A DNA stretch of 64,000 nucleotides from positions 331,822-395,821 of the forward strand of contig NZ_JAJHNP010000008.1 in NCBI RefSeq assembly GCF_020819595.1, given 5' to 3'. The translations under genes were made by a program, and so were the position numbers. Origin of the DNA: Streptomyces barringtoniae (GTDB lineage: Bacteria > Actinomycetota > Actinomycetes > Streptomycetales > Streptomycetaceae). The notes under the pieces were generated by a model. It had not been told where the DNA came from. It ran no database searches and saw nothing but the letters and a program-made list of their open reading frames with translations. Below, one piece after another: positions 1-7,099 of the stretch (position 1 is the stretch's first letter; each line of letters begins with the position of its first letter).

Positions 1-22
1 GACGTCCAATCGGGCTTGACGG

Positions 23-76
23 GTGGGTGAGTGCTTACCCACTCTAGAGTCAGCAGGGGTGAGTGAACACTCACCC
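23..76. promoter_or_regulatory. Inverted repeats upstream of first gene
   Basis: Two palindromic elements lie just before the first gene. GTGGGT-N8-ACCCAC spans 23-42, and a near-perfect 20-bp palindrome (9-bp arms, 2-bp centre) spans 57-76. Both carry GAGTG/CACTC half sites, which fits a dimeric repressor of the TetR type. The cognate regulator is not in the window and may lie to the left; that is inference. Confidence 0.5.
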
Positions 77-101
77 ACCAGTCCCGAGTACGGGAGCACT
101 C

Positions 102-734
102 ATGAACCTCACCGTTTTCGGCGCCACCGGCGGCATCGGCCGGGAGATCGTCCGCCAGGCGCTCGGCGCCGGCCACCGGGTGACGGCCGTGGTCCGCGAT
201 CCGGCCCGGCTCGACGTCACGGGGAACACGCTGCAGGTGTTCCGCACCGACCTCACCGACCCCGAGGAACTGCGCACCGCCGTCCGGGGCCGGGACGCGG
301 TCCTCTCCGGCCTGGGCGCGCGCAGCCGCAAGGACGCCGGGGTCGCCACCCGGCTGACCCGTACGGTGCTGCGCGCCATGGAGGCGGAGGGCGTACGACG
401 GCTGCTCGTGGTCAGCGCCGGTCCCGTCGGCCCCGCCCCCGAGGGCGACGGCGCGCTGGACCGTGCGATGCGCGGCCTGGTGTCGGCCGTCCTGAAGGAC
501 GTCTACACCGATCTGCGCGGGATGGAGACCGAGCTGGTCCGCAGCGGCACGGACTGGACCTCCGTACGGCCGCCGCGCCTGCAGAACAAGCCGCTCACCG
601 GCCGCTACCGCACCGCCGTCGGCGGCTTCCCGCGCCAGGGCCGTTTCATCGCGCGCGCCGACGTGGCACACGCGATGCTGGCGATGATCGACGACGCGGG
701 GACGGTGAAGCAGGGGGTGGGGGTGGCGTACTAG
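102..734 (+). CDS. NAD(P)-binding oxidoreductase (NmrA/atypical SDR-like)
   Basis: A 210-residue protein beginning MNLTVFGATGGIGREIV. The GATGGIG glycine-rich loop after the first beta strand is the Rossmann dinucleotide-binding signature of atypical short-chain dehydrogenases. A later VVSAG segment (about residue 104) matches the family's fourth strand, and no classical YxxxK catalytic pair is obvious, so it may be a redox sensor or reductase of unknown substrate. The ATG at 102 was chosen because the Rossmann strand starts immediately after it. The upstream palindromes suggest control by a TetR-type repressor. Substrate unknown. Confidence 0.75.
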   Translation: MNLTVFGATGGIGREIVRQALGAGHRVTAVVRDPARLDVTGNTLQVFRTDLTDPEELRTAVRGRDAVLSGLGARSRKDAGVATRLTRTVLRAMEAEGVRRLLVVSAGPVGPAPEGDGALDRAMRGLVSAVLKDVYTDLRGMETELVRSGTDWTSVRPPRLQNKPLTGRYRTAVGGFPRQGRFIARADVAHAMLAMIDDAGTVKQGVGVAY

Positions 735-753
735 GCCACTGCCGTTCGTGCCG

Positions 754-1809
754 TCAGAGGTTGACGCCGACCGTCACCGGCTCGTTGACCAGCGTGATGC
801 CGAAGGCCTCGCGGACGCCGGCGACCACCTCACGGGCCAGGGCCAGCAGGTCCTCGGTGGTGGCGTCGCCCCGGTTGGTGAGGGCGAGGGTGTGCTTGGT
901 GGAGATGCGGGCCGGTCCGGTGCCGTAGCCCTTGGTGAAGCCCGCCTTGTCGATCAGCCAGGCCGCAGAGGTCTTCGTACGGCCCTGCCCCGCCGGGTAG
1001 GCGGGCGGCTCCACGCCGTCGCCCAGCCGCTCGCGCACGCGCGCGTGGAACGCGGCGAACTGCTCGTCGGTGAGGATCGGGTTGGTGAAGAAGGACCCGG
1101 CGGACCACGTGTCGTGGTCCTCGGGGTCGAGCACCATGCCCTTACCGGCGCGCAGCTTCAGCACGGTCTCGCGGGCGTCGGCCAGCGGCACCCGGTCCCC
1201 CGGTTCGACGCCGAGCGCGCGCGCCGCCTCGGCGTACTTGACGGGCGCGGAGAGCCCGCCCGCGTCCTCCAGCTCGAAGCGGACGCGCAGCACGACATAG
1301 CGCTCGGGATCGGCCTTGAAGCGGCTGTGGCGGTACGAAAAGGCGCACTCCTCGTTCGTCAGCGTGACGGTCTCGCCGGCGCGCCGGTCGTAGGCGATGA
1401 CCTCGGTGATGGTGGAGGAGACCTCCTGGCCGTAGGCGCCCACGTTCTGGATCGGCGTGGCGCCCGCGGACCCGGGGATGCCGGCCAGGCACTCGACGCC
1501 GGCGAGCCCGGCCTCGACCGTGCGGGCGACGGCGTCCGTCCACACCTCGCCGGCCGCCAGCTCCAGCGTCGTGCCGCGCAGCTCGACACCGCGCGTGGCG
1601 ATGCGCAGGGCGGTGCCGTCGAAGCCCTTGTCGCCGATGACCAGGTTCGATCCACCGCCGACGACCAGCAGCGGCGTCCCGCTGTCGTCGGCCTCACGGA
1701 CGGCGGCGATCACCTCGGCGTCGGTCACCGCAGTGACCAGCCGCGTCGCGGGACCGCCCAGCCGGAAGGTGGTCAGCGGGGCAAGAGGGGCGTCGTGGAG
1801 TACCTGCAC
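754..1809 (-). CDS. murB: UDP-N-acetylenolpyruvoylglucosamine reductase MurB
   Basis: MurB reduces UDP-GlcNAc-enolpyruvate to UDP-MurNAc with NADPH and FAD, the second committed step of cytoplasmic peptidoglycan precursor synthesis. The 351-residue product contains the FAD-binding motifs LVVGGGSNLV (about residue 55) and GIPGSAGATPIQNVGAYGQE (about 120), which belong to the family. The C-terminal third has the substrate-domain KTSAAWLIDKAGFKG-type segment with SAGSFFTNP upstream. A GTG start at 1809 (VQVLHDAPLAPLTTFRLGG) matches the usual N-terminus; the open frame runs further upstream but is low-complexity Arg/Pro. It ends 19 bp from the convergent gene at 734. Confidence 0.95.
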   Translation of the reverse strand: MQVLHDAPLAPLTTFRLGGPATRLVTAVTDAEVIAAVREADDSGTPLLVVGGGSNLVIGDKGFDGTALRIATRGVELRGTTLELAAGEVWTDAVARTVEAGLAGVECLAGIPGSAGATPIQNVGAYGQEVSSTITEVIAYDRRAGETVTLTNEECAFSYRHSRFKADPERYVVLRVRFELEDAGGLSAPVKYAEAARALGVEPGDRVPLADARETVLKLRAGKGMVLDPEDHDTWSAGSFFTNPILTDEQFAAFHARVRERLGDGVEPPAYPAGQGRTKTSAAWLIDKAGFTKGYGTGPARISTKHTLALTNRGDATTEDLLALAREVVAGVREAFGITLVNEPVTVGVNL

Positions 1810-2430
1810 GGGCCCAAGACTACGAGACGGCCCCGACAGCACCGCATCCGCGCGGGCGGCGGTCACGGCACTGCGGCGGGACGGCGGGGGCGCCTTGCCT
1901 CTCGGCACAGATCCGGGTCGACGGCGGCGCCGGTGGGCGCGGCCGCGGTTCCTCGCCATTGCCGGACCGAAGTGGGAGTCCGTGCCCGGCTGGGCGGGCA
2001 CTGGGGCTCCTCATCCGGCTGGGCAGGCACCGACGGGCTCCTCCACCGGCCGGGGCGGGGCTTCTCCACCGGCCGGCCGGGAGCGGGGCGGCGGGGCGGG
2101 GCGGCGTCGGCACTGTGCCACCTCCGATTCCGGCCGACCTCTCCGTAAGTCGCCGAGAGCGGCGTTGCGGTGCGGTGGGACTTTCGGTCCTGTCCCCGCG
2201 CGGGTCGGCCGGAACGGCCCTCGCATCGCGACGCTTTGGTCCGACGCCGGCCTCGCCCAGCCGCTCCCCGCCAACCCGCACGCGCCGACAGGCATGCACG
2301 CGCGCGTGAACGACTGCACAACTGCACAGGGGCACGCGCGCGTGAACCCCCGACACACCTACACGCGCGCGTGGCTCCTCACGAAGGCCACGCGCGCGTA
2401 GGCGACGTACCGTGACTGCCTGCCGACGGT
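1810..2430. other. Long intergenic region with a palindrome cluster
   Basis: About 620 bp without a convincing gene separates murB from the next gene. The open frames here are Arg/Pro/Gly-rich by-products of high GC. The right part holds four evenly spread copies of a 12-bp palindrome, annotated separately. Confidence 0.6.
2297..2400. repeat. Four-copy array of CACGCGCGCGTG palindromes
   Basis: Perfect 12-bp palindromes at 2297-2308, 2333-2344 and 2362-2373 are followed by an 11/12 copy at 2389-2400, with centre spacing of roughly 27-36 bp. The same 12-mer recurs at 1036-1047, 6883-6894, 48816-48827, 48844-48855 and 50138-50149. No copy was found in the mobile island. Function unknown: protein-binding site, terminator element or chromosome-organisation signal are all possible. 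Confidence 0.8.
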
Positions 2431-2820
2431 CTACGTGAGCCGCCGCTCCGCCTCCTCCCAGCTCACCGGCAGTTGGTCGCTGGTGGTCTGCCAGGTGGCG
2501 AACGCGGCGTCGCGCATCTGCGAAGCCAGCCCGCGGGAGGCGGGCCGGTGGACACCGGAGCGGGCGAAGGCCTTCAGCGCCTCGGCGGACTCCCAGGCGG
2601 ACAGTGTCCAGAAGGTCCGCCGCAGGGGCTGTGCCTTGAGGGAGGCCCCGTACGCGCCGGGCGCCTTGCCGACCTGCCGCCACACGGCCGGGGTGCGGGC
2701 GAGGAAGCGGAGGGCGCCCCACAGGGAACGGGTCTCGAAGCGCGAGGCGAAGACGTGCACCTCGGTGTCCTGCGGCGGGGTGTTCGGCACGATCCACGGA
2801 AGAGCGGGGAGAGCGGGCAT
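2431..2820 (-). CDS. DUF3291 family protein
   Basis: A 129-residue protein resembling the DUF3291 / dimeric alpha-beta barrel group related to antibiotic biosynthesis monooxygenases. Recognisable segments are LPWIVPNTPP near the start, FASRFETRSL (about 30), GAYGASLKAQPLRRTFWTLSAW (about 55-75) and a C-terminal PVSWEEAERRL. ATG 2820 is preferred over the adjacent GTG 2823 because AAGGAG lies six bases upstream of the ATG. Members are often annotated as monooxygenase-like, but no catalytic residue can be assigned. It follows the MFS gene on the same strand by 44 bp and may be cotranscribed with it. Confidence 0.7.
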   Translation of the reverse strand: MPALPALPWIVPNTPPQDTEVHVFASRFETRSLWGALRFLARTPAVWRQVGKAPGAYGASLKAQPLRRTFWTLSAWESAEALKAFARSGVHRPASRGLASQMRDAAFATWQTTSDQLPVSWEEAERRLT

Positions 2821-2864
2821 CACGAACTCCTTCGGTGAGCGAGGCGAGGCTCGGGGTCCGGGTC

Positions 2865-4412
2865 TCAGCGGGCGGTGCTCTTCACGGCGCTGGTCACCGC
2901 GGCGGCGGTCTCCGGCGCGGTGGTCGTCGGCGCGGTGGTCTCCAGGGCGGGAGCCTCGGCGGCAGCGGCGGCCTCCAGGGCAGTCGCGGGCGTCTGCACG
3001 TCGCCCGCGACGGCGAGGCGGGCGGCGCTGCGCCGGGCCGGGATCACCAGGGCCGCGACCGCGGCGAGGGCGACCACCGCCGAGCCGGTGACCAGGGCGG
3101 GCCGCAGGCCGTCGACGAAGCTCTGTGCGCTCTCGTAGCCGCCCTGTGCGGAGAAGATCGACGACATCACCGCGATGCCGAGCGCCCCGCCCACCTCACG
3201 CAGCGCGTTGTTGGCGCCGGAGGCGATGCCCTGCTCCTGCGGGCGGACGCTGGACATCACCAGGTTGGCGGCCGGAGCGAAGTACAGGGCCATGCCGATC
3301 CCGCTGATGACCAGGGCGGGCAGCTGGGCGGCGTAGGAGGCGTCCGCGGTGGCGACGGCGGCCATGTAGCCGAGGCCTGCGGCCTGCAGGAACAGGCCCG
3401 CGGCGACGACCGGACGGCCGCCGATGCGGTCGGAGAGGATCCCGGCGATCGGCGCGACGAGCATCGGCATGCCGGTCCAGGGCAGCATCCTGAGACCCGC
3501 CTCGGTGGGCGAGTAGCCGAGCACGCCCTGCATGTACTGGCTGAGCAGGAAGATCGAGCCGAACATGCCGACGAACATCAGCAGGCTGGCCGCGTTGATG
3601 CCGGAGAAGGCGCGGGACCGGAACAGCCGCATCGGCAGCATGGGGTGGGCTGCGCGGGAGCTGTACAGGACGAACCCGGTCAGCAGCGCGCCGCCCGCGA
3701 ACAGCGAGGTGAGGACCACGGTGTCGGTCCAGCCGTCGGCGGGGCCGCGGACCAGGCCGTAGACGATCCCGAAGAGGCCGCCGCTGGCGAGCAGGGTGCC
3801 GGGGACGTCGAGCCGGGCGCCGGTGCCGTAGGACTCGGCGAGGCGGAGACGGGCGAGCGGCAGCGTGATCAGGCCGAGCGGCACGTTCAGCCAGAAGATC
3901 CAGTGCCAGGACACGTGCTCGGTGAGGCTGCCGCCGATGAGCGGCCCGGAGGCGACGGCGAGCCCGTTGACGGCGCCCCAGATGCCGTACATCATCCCGC
4001 GCTTGGCGGCGGGCACGGCCGCGGTCAGCAGGGTCAGCGTCAGCGGCATCATCACGGCCGCGCCGACACCCTGGACCGCGCGGGCCGCGATCAGGGAGCC
4101 GATGCCGGGGGCCATGGCCGCGGCGGCGGAGGCGCCGGTGAAGACCGTGAGTCCGGCGATGAAGAGCCGACGGCGCCCGAAGCGGTCGCCGAGGGCCGCG
4201 CCGAACATCAGCAGGACGGCGAAGGTGAGCGTGTAGGCGCTCACGGTCCACTCGAGGTCGTCCAGCGCACCGCCGAGATCCTTGCGGATGGAGGGCAGGG
4301 CGGTGGTGACGACGAGGTTGTCGAGGGCCGCCATGAAGCCGGCGACGCTGGTGATGACGAGGGCCCAGGCGGCGCTTCCGCGCCCCGCCCTCGTCGCGGT
4401 GTGCTGTGACAT
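2865..4412 (-). CDS. MFS exporter, DHA2 (14-TM drug:H+ antiporter) family
   Basis: A 515-residue integral membrane protein. The N-terminal ALVITSVAGFMAALDNLVVTTALPSI is the DHA2 motif in TM1 containing LDxTIVNVALP-like residues. GDRFGRRR (about residue 78) is the MFS motif A loop, and GPLIGGSLTE (about 155) is the antiporter motif C in TM5. About fourteen hydrophobic segments are visible. The role is probably proton-driven efflux of a drug or metabolite. ATG 4412 has a strong GGGGGAGAG site. An AGTTAGT-N8-ACTAACT palindrome 22 bp upstream also occurs in front of the TetR gene, so the exporter is very likely repressed by that neighbour. Confidence 0.9.
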   Translation of the reverse strand: MSQHTATRAGRGSAAWALVITSVAGFMAALDNLVVTTALPSIRKDLGGALDDLEWTVSAYTLTFAVLLMFGAALGDRFGRRRLFIAGLTVFTGASAAAAMAPGIGSLIAARAVQGVGAAVMMPLTLTLLTAAVPAAKRGMMYGIWGAVNGLAVASGPLIGGSLTEHVSWHWIFWLNVPLGLITLPLARLRLAESYGTGARLDVPGTLLASGGLFGIVYGLVRGPADGWTDTVVLTSLFAGGALLTGFVLYSSRAAHPMLPMRLFRSRAFSGINAASLLMFVGMFGSIFLLSQYMQGVLGYSPTEAGLRMLPWTGMPMLVAPIAGILSDRIGGRPVVAAGLFLQAAGLGYMAAVATADASYAAQLPALVISGIGMALYFAPAANLVMSSVRPQEQGIASGANNALREVGGALGIAVMSSIFSAQGGYESAQSFVDGLRPALVTGSAVVALAAVAALVIPARRSAARLAVAGDVQTPATALEAAAAAEAPALETTAPTTTAPETAAAVTSAVKSTAR

Positions 4413-4433
4413 CTCTCCCCCAGAGAGCGATCT

Positions 4434-4455
4434 AGTTAGTTATTGATGACTAACT
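4434..4455. promoter_or_regulatory. TetR-type operator before the MFS gene
   Basis: AGTTAGT-N8-ACTAACT, 7-bp arms, 22 bp upstream of the exporter ATG. It shares both half sites and the spacing with the operator at 5076-5099. This pairing supports one repressor binding both. Confidence 0.75.
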
Positions 4456-4498
4456 TTCGTGGGCAGGAAAAAGAGGCAGGACAACCCGCCTCGTTCCG

Positions 4499-5068
4499 CT
4501 ACTTCTCCAGCCGGCCGGTGAGCCGGGCCGACGGATACATCCCCTGCCAGACCCGGTGATCCGGCGGAAACCCCATGGCCGTGAGGGTGTTGATGAGCAT
4601 CCCGTACGCCAGGAAGGTCGTGGTCTCGTTGTCGTCCGCCCCCAGCGGCAGGTGAACGGTGTTCCAGAGCTTCATCCAGGAGGCCCGTACGGCCTCGCCG
4701 AACTCGTGGTCACCCTCCGCCTCGGCCGCCGCGACCGTGATGTAGGTCTGCATCTGCATCTGCAGCCGCTCGGGCTGCTCCGTGATCAACCGCACATAGG
4801 CGTTCGCCATGGCGTGCAGGGCCTCCTCGCCCTCCAGCCCCGCTGCCGCCTCCTCGAAGACCCGGCAGGTGTCCTCCACGCAGCGCAGCGACGCGGCGGC
4901 GAAGATCGCCTTCTTGCCTGCGAAGAGCCGGAAGAGGTACGGCTGCGACACACCCACGCGACTCGCGATCGCCTCCGTGGAAGTGCCGTAGTAGCCCTTC
5001 TGCGCGAACTCCGCGATCGCCGCGCGAATGACGCTCTCGCGTCGCTCCTCTGCGCTCATCCTGACCAT
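4499..5068 (-). CDS. TetR/AcrR family transcriptional repressor
   Basis: A 189-residue regulator. Residues 5-55 form the TetR helix-turn-helix (ERRESVIRAAIAEFAQKGY, then SRVGVSQPYLFRLFAGK). The remaining ~130 residues would be the ligand-binding and dimerisation domain. ATG 5068 is chosen over the GTG at 5089 because the longer start lies inside a 24-bp palindrome that looks like its own operator. The exporter gene starts 86 bp downstream on the same strand, behind a matching operator. This is a typical autoregulated efflux repressor; the inducing ligand is unknown. Confidence 0.9.
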   Translation of the reverse strand: MVRMSAEERRESVIRAAIAEFAQKGYYGTSTEAIASRVGVSQPYLFRLFAGKKAIFAAASLRCVEDTCRVFEEAAAGLEGEEALHAMANAYVRLITEQPERLQMQMQTYITVAAAEAEGDHEFGEAVRASWMKLWNTVHLPLGADDNETTTFLAYGMLINTLTAMGFPPDHRVWQGMYPSARLTGRLEK

Positions 5069-5075
5069 GAGAAGT

Positions 5076-5099
5076 AAGTTAGTGCTCAATCACTAACTT
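5076..5099. promoter_or_regulatory. TetR autoregulatory operator
   Basis: Perfect 9-bp arms AAGTTAGTG / CACTAACTT separated by 6 bp, immediately upstream of the TetR ATG. The inner AGTTAGT-N8-ACTAACT is shared with the site at 4434-4455. Confidence 0.8.
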
Positions 5100-5124
5100 G
5101 GCAAGCCCGGTCGGCCGAGATACG

Positions 5125-5161
5125 CGTAAGGGGCGCCCCGCCAGGGAGGACGCCCCTTACG
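5125..5161 (-). terminator. Terminator after hadB-like gene
   Basis: A hairpin with 11-bp complementary arms (5125-5135 and 5151-5161) lies directly downstream of the dehydratase pair. The arms contain GGGGCG/CGCCCC. Confidence 0.65.
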
Positions 5162-5182
5162 TCACCGGTTCCGGTGGAGTCG

Positions 5183-5611
5183 TCAGGCCAGCCGTACGAC
5201 CGCCCGGGACATGCCCAGTACCTTCTGGCCGCCGCTGGTCGCCGTCAGGTCCACGCGCACGGCGTTGTCGCCCAGCTTGGCCGCGACCTTGCCGCTGACC
5301 TCGATCAGGGCGCCCTTGTCGTCGTTCGGTACGACGACGGGCTTGGTGAAGCGGACGCCGTATTCCATGACCGCGCCGGGGTCCCCGGTCCAGTCGGTGA
5401 CCACCCGGATCGCCTCGGCCATGGTGAACATGCCGTGCGCGATGACGTCCGGCAGGCCGACCTCCTTGGCGAACTTCTCGTTCCAGTGGATCGGGTTGAA
5501 GTCCCCGGAGGCACCCGCGTAACGCACGAGCGTGGCGCGGGTCACGGGGAAGGTCTGCGCCGGCAGTTCGGTGCCGACCTCGACGTCGTCGTACGCGATC
5601 TTCGCCGTCAT
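5183..5611 (-). CDS. hadB: MaoC-like hydratase, HadB type
   Basis: A 142-residue hotdog-fold protein. The MaoC signature YAGASGDFNPIHWNEKFAKE (about 36-55) contains the hydratase Asp/His pair, followed by VIAHGMFTMAE. In mycobacteria HadB pairs with HadA to dehydrate 3-hydroxyacyl-ACP in FAS-II elongation; in streptomycetes the natural substrate is less clear. ATG 5611 has an AGG site 8 bp upstream; a GTG at 5623 would overlap hadA by four bases and is an alternative. Always downstream of the hadA-type gene, so a heterodimer is likely. Confidence 0.85.
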   Translation of the reverse strand: MTAKIAYDDVEVGTELPAQTFPVTRATLVRYAGASGDFNPIHWNEKFAKEVGLPDVIAHGMFTMAEAIRVVTDWTGDPGAVMEYGVRFTKPVVVPNDDKGALIEVSGKVAAKLGDNAVRVDLTATSGGQKVLGMSRAVVRLA

Positions 5612-5619
5612 CAGGTTCC

Positions 5620-6072
5620 TCACGCCCCCTCGGCCGCGCGGGCCACGAGCTTGGTCCAGGCCGTCACGACGTGCTCTCCGGCCTCGTCGTGCACCTCACC
5701 GCGGATGTCCAGGATGTCGTTGCCCGCCAGGGACTTGATCCCCTCGATGCTGGAGGTGACCGTGAGCCGGTCGCCGGCGCGCACGGGGCGGCTGTAGGCG
5801 AACTTCTGGTCGCCGTGCACCACGCGGCTGTAGTCGAGACCGAGCTGCGGGTCCTCGACGATCTGTCCCGCGGCCGGGAAGGTGATGGCGAACACAAATG
5901 TCGGCGGGGCGATCACGTCGGAATGACCGAACGCCTTCGCGGCCTCCGGGTCCGTGTAGACCGGGTTGGTCTCGCCCACCGCCTCGGCGAACTCGCGGAT
6001 CTTCTCCCGGCCCACCTCATAGGGCGTGGTGGGCGGGTAGGTCCGTCCCACGAAGGACTGGTCGAGCGCCAT
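5620..6072 (-). CDS. hadA: FAS1-like/MaoC-related dehydratase, HadA type
   Basis: A 150-residue UPF0336-type protein beginning MALDQSFVGRTYPPTTPYEV, with hotdog-fold features (REFAEAVGETNPVYTDPEAA, then IAPPTFVFAI). It lacks the full hydratase motif and so is expected to serve as the substrate-binding partner of the adjacent HadB-like subunit, which starts within 10 bp of its end. ATG 6072 is preceded by a strong AGGAGGTG. The adjacent rpmG and tRNA genes are the usual streptomycete context. Confidence 0.85.
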   Translation of the reverse strand: MALDQSFVGRTYPPTTPYEVGREKIREFAEAVGETNPVYTDPEAAKAFGHSDVIAPPTFVFAITFPAAGQIVEDPQLGLDYSRVVHGDQKFAYSRPVRAGDRLTVTSSIEGIKSLAGNDILDIRGEVHDEAGEHVVTAWTKLVARAAEGA

Positions 6073-6207
6073 GGCCCGGCACCTCCTGATGTCTGCTGTG
6101 ATGGCCCCAAATTAGCCGGAATCCGCGCCGGGGAATGCGCGGGGGGACGGCGAGGCCCCGGCCGCCGGAGCGCGGGGGCGCCGGAGCGCCGGTGAAGCGG
6201 TGAAACG

Positions 6208-6245
6208 CCGCGAGGCCGCCCCCTCGGAAGGGGACGGCCTCGCGG
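6208..6245 (-). terminator. Terminator after rpmG
   Basis: A long GC hairpin downstream of the L33 gene with CCGCGAGGCCG / CGGCCTCGCGG arms extended by CCCC/GGGG. Confidence 0.8.
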
Positions 6246-6255
6246 ACGAGCCTGT

Positions 6256-6420
6256 TTATCGCGTTTCGCGGTGCGCGGTGTGCGCGTTGCAACGCGGGCA
6301 GTGCTTCTTCATCTCAAGACGATCCGGGTTGTTACGCCGGTTCTTCTTGGTGATGTAGTTCCGCTCCTTGCACTCCACGCAGGCCAGCGTGATCTTCGGG
6401 CGGACGTCGGTGGCAGCCAC
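6256..6420 (-). CDS. rpmG: 50S ribosomal protein L33
   Basis: A 54-residue component of the large ribosomal subunit. The product starts VAATDVRPKITLACVECKER and contains two CxxC knuckles (CVEC and CPRC), so this is the zinc-binding C+ form rather than the cysteine-free paralogue expressed under zinc starvation. The GTG start at 6420 is preceded by GGAG. It lies upstream of and co-oriented with hadA/hadB, downstream of tRNA-Met. Confidence 0.95.
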   Translation of the reverse strand: MAATDVRPKITLACVECKERNYITKKNRRNNPDRLEMKKHCPRCNAHTAHRETR

Positions 6421-6511
6421 GTGAGTGCTCCTAAGACGAACGGATGGACTAGATTCAACGCAAGAAAGAGTAGCCGATCGAAGGACCGACCCCGCAATCG
6501 GCTACTGTCAG

Positions 6512-6584
6512 TAGCGGTGACCGGACTTGAACCGGTGACACAGCGATTATGAGCCGCTTGCTCTACCGACTGAGCTACACCGCT
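6512..6584 (-). tRNA. tRNA-Met (CAT)
   Basis: A 73-nt cloverleaf on the reverse strand. The acceptor stem AGCGGTG pairs with its 3' partner; the D arm contains TAGCTCAGTCGGTAGAGC and the T arm GGTTCAAGTCC. The anticodon loop CTCATAA reads CAT. The T-arm sequence and the 5' end AGCGGTG, rather than CGCGGGG, point to an elongator Met tRNA. No CCA is encoded. Confidence 0.93.
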
Positions 6585-6630
6585 GTGATGCGATCGGACC
6601 CCGCCTTTCGGCGGGAACCTCTCACACCAG

Positions 6631-6703
6631 AGCCCCAAAACGGAATCGAACCGTTGACCTTCTCCTTACCATGGAGACGCTCTGCCGACTGAGCTATTGG
6701 GGC
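6631..6703 (-). tRNA. tRNA-Thr (GGT)
   Basis: A 73-nt cloverleaf on the reverse strand with acceptor GCCCCAA / TTGGGGC, a TAGCTCAGTCGGCAGAGC D arm, anticodon loop ATGGTAA (anticodon GGT) and T loop TTCGATT. It lies 46 bp upstream of tRNA-Met and was probably part of the same transcript. Confidence 0.93.
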
Positions 6704-7099
6704 GAGCGATGAAGACATTACACGGTCCGCCGCCGTTCACCCAAATCCGTATCCGGCAGCCCGCGACCACCCCCGGCCCAGGGCTCGCAGCGGCCTCATC
6801 GGGCGCATGGCGGGGCCCGGGAGGCAGTAGCTGATCGCCAAGGGCAGCACGGCCGACGGGCCGCCGACCGCCACAAGCGGTGCACGCGCGCGTGGGCGTC
6901 GGCGGGGAGAGCGGGGTCCACGCGGGTGGGCGACATGCGTACCGCCAAGGGCGGACCACACCGGTACGACTATTGCGCTCCTGCGCGCCCGGCGCGGCTC
7001 GCCACCCTAGGCTCGACTCGCTCTGCGTGATCTTGGGGCCCGGGCCCCGGATGTCTCACGCGGGCCCGCCCGAGCCCCCGGCACCGATCCTGGAGCGCG
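6704..7099. other. Intergenic region, divergent promoters expected
   Basis: No convincing gene. One copy of the CACGCGCGCGTG palindrome lies at 6883-6894. The tRNA/rpmG/had transcript must start here leftward and the amidohydrolase rightward. No promoter could be assigned by eye. Confidence 0.5.

Noticed and set aside
2835..4409. 524-residue plus-strand frame opposite the MFS gene
   Set aside because: Low-complexity Gly/Arg/Asp composition; antisense shadow of a clear 14-TM transporter.
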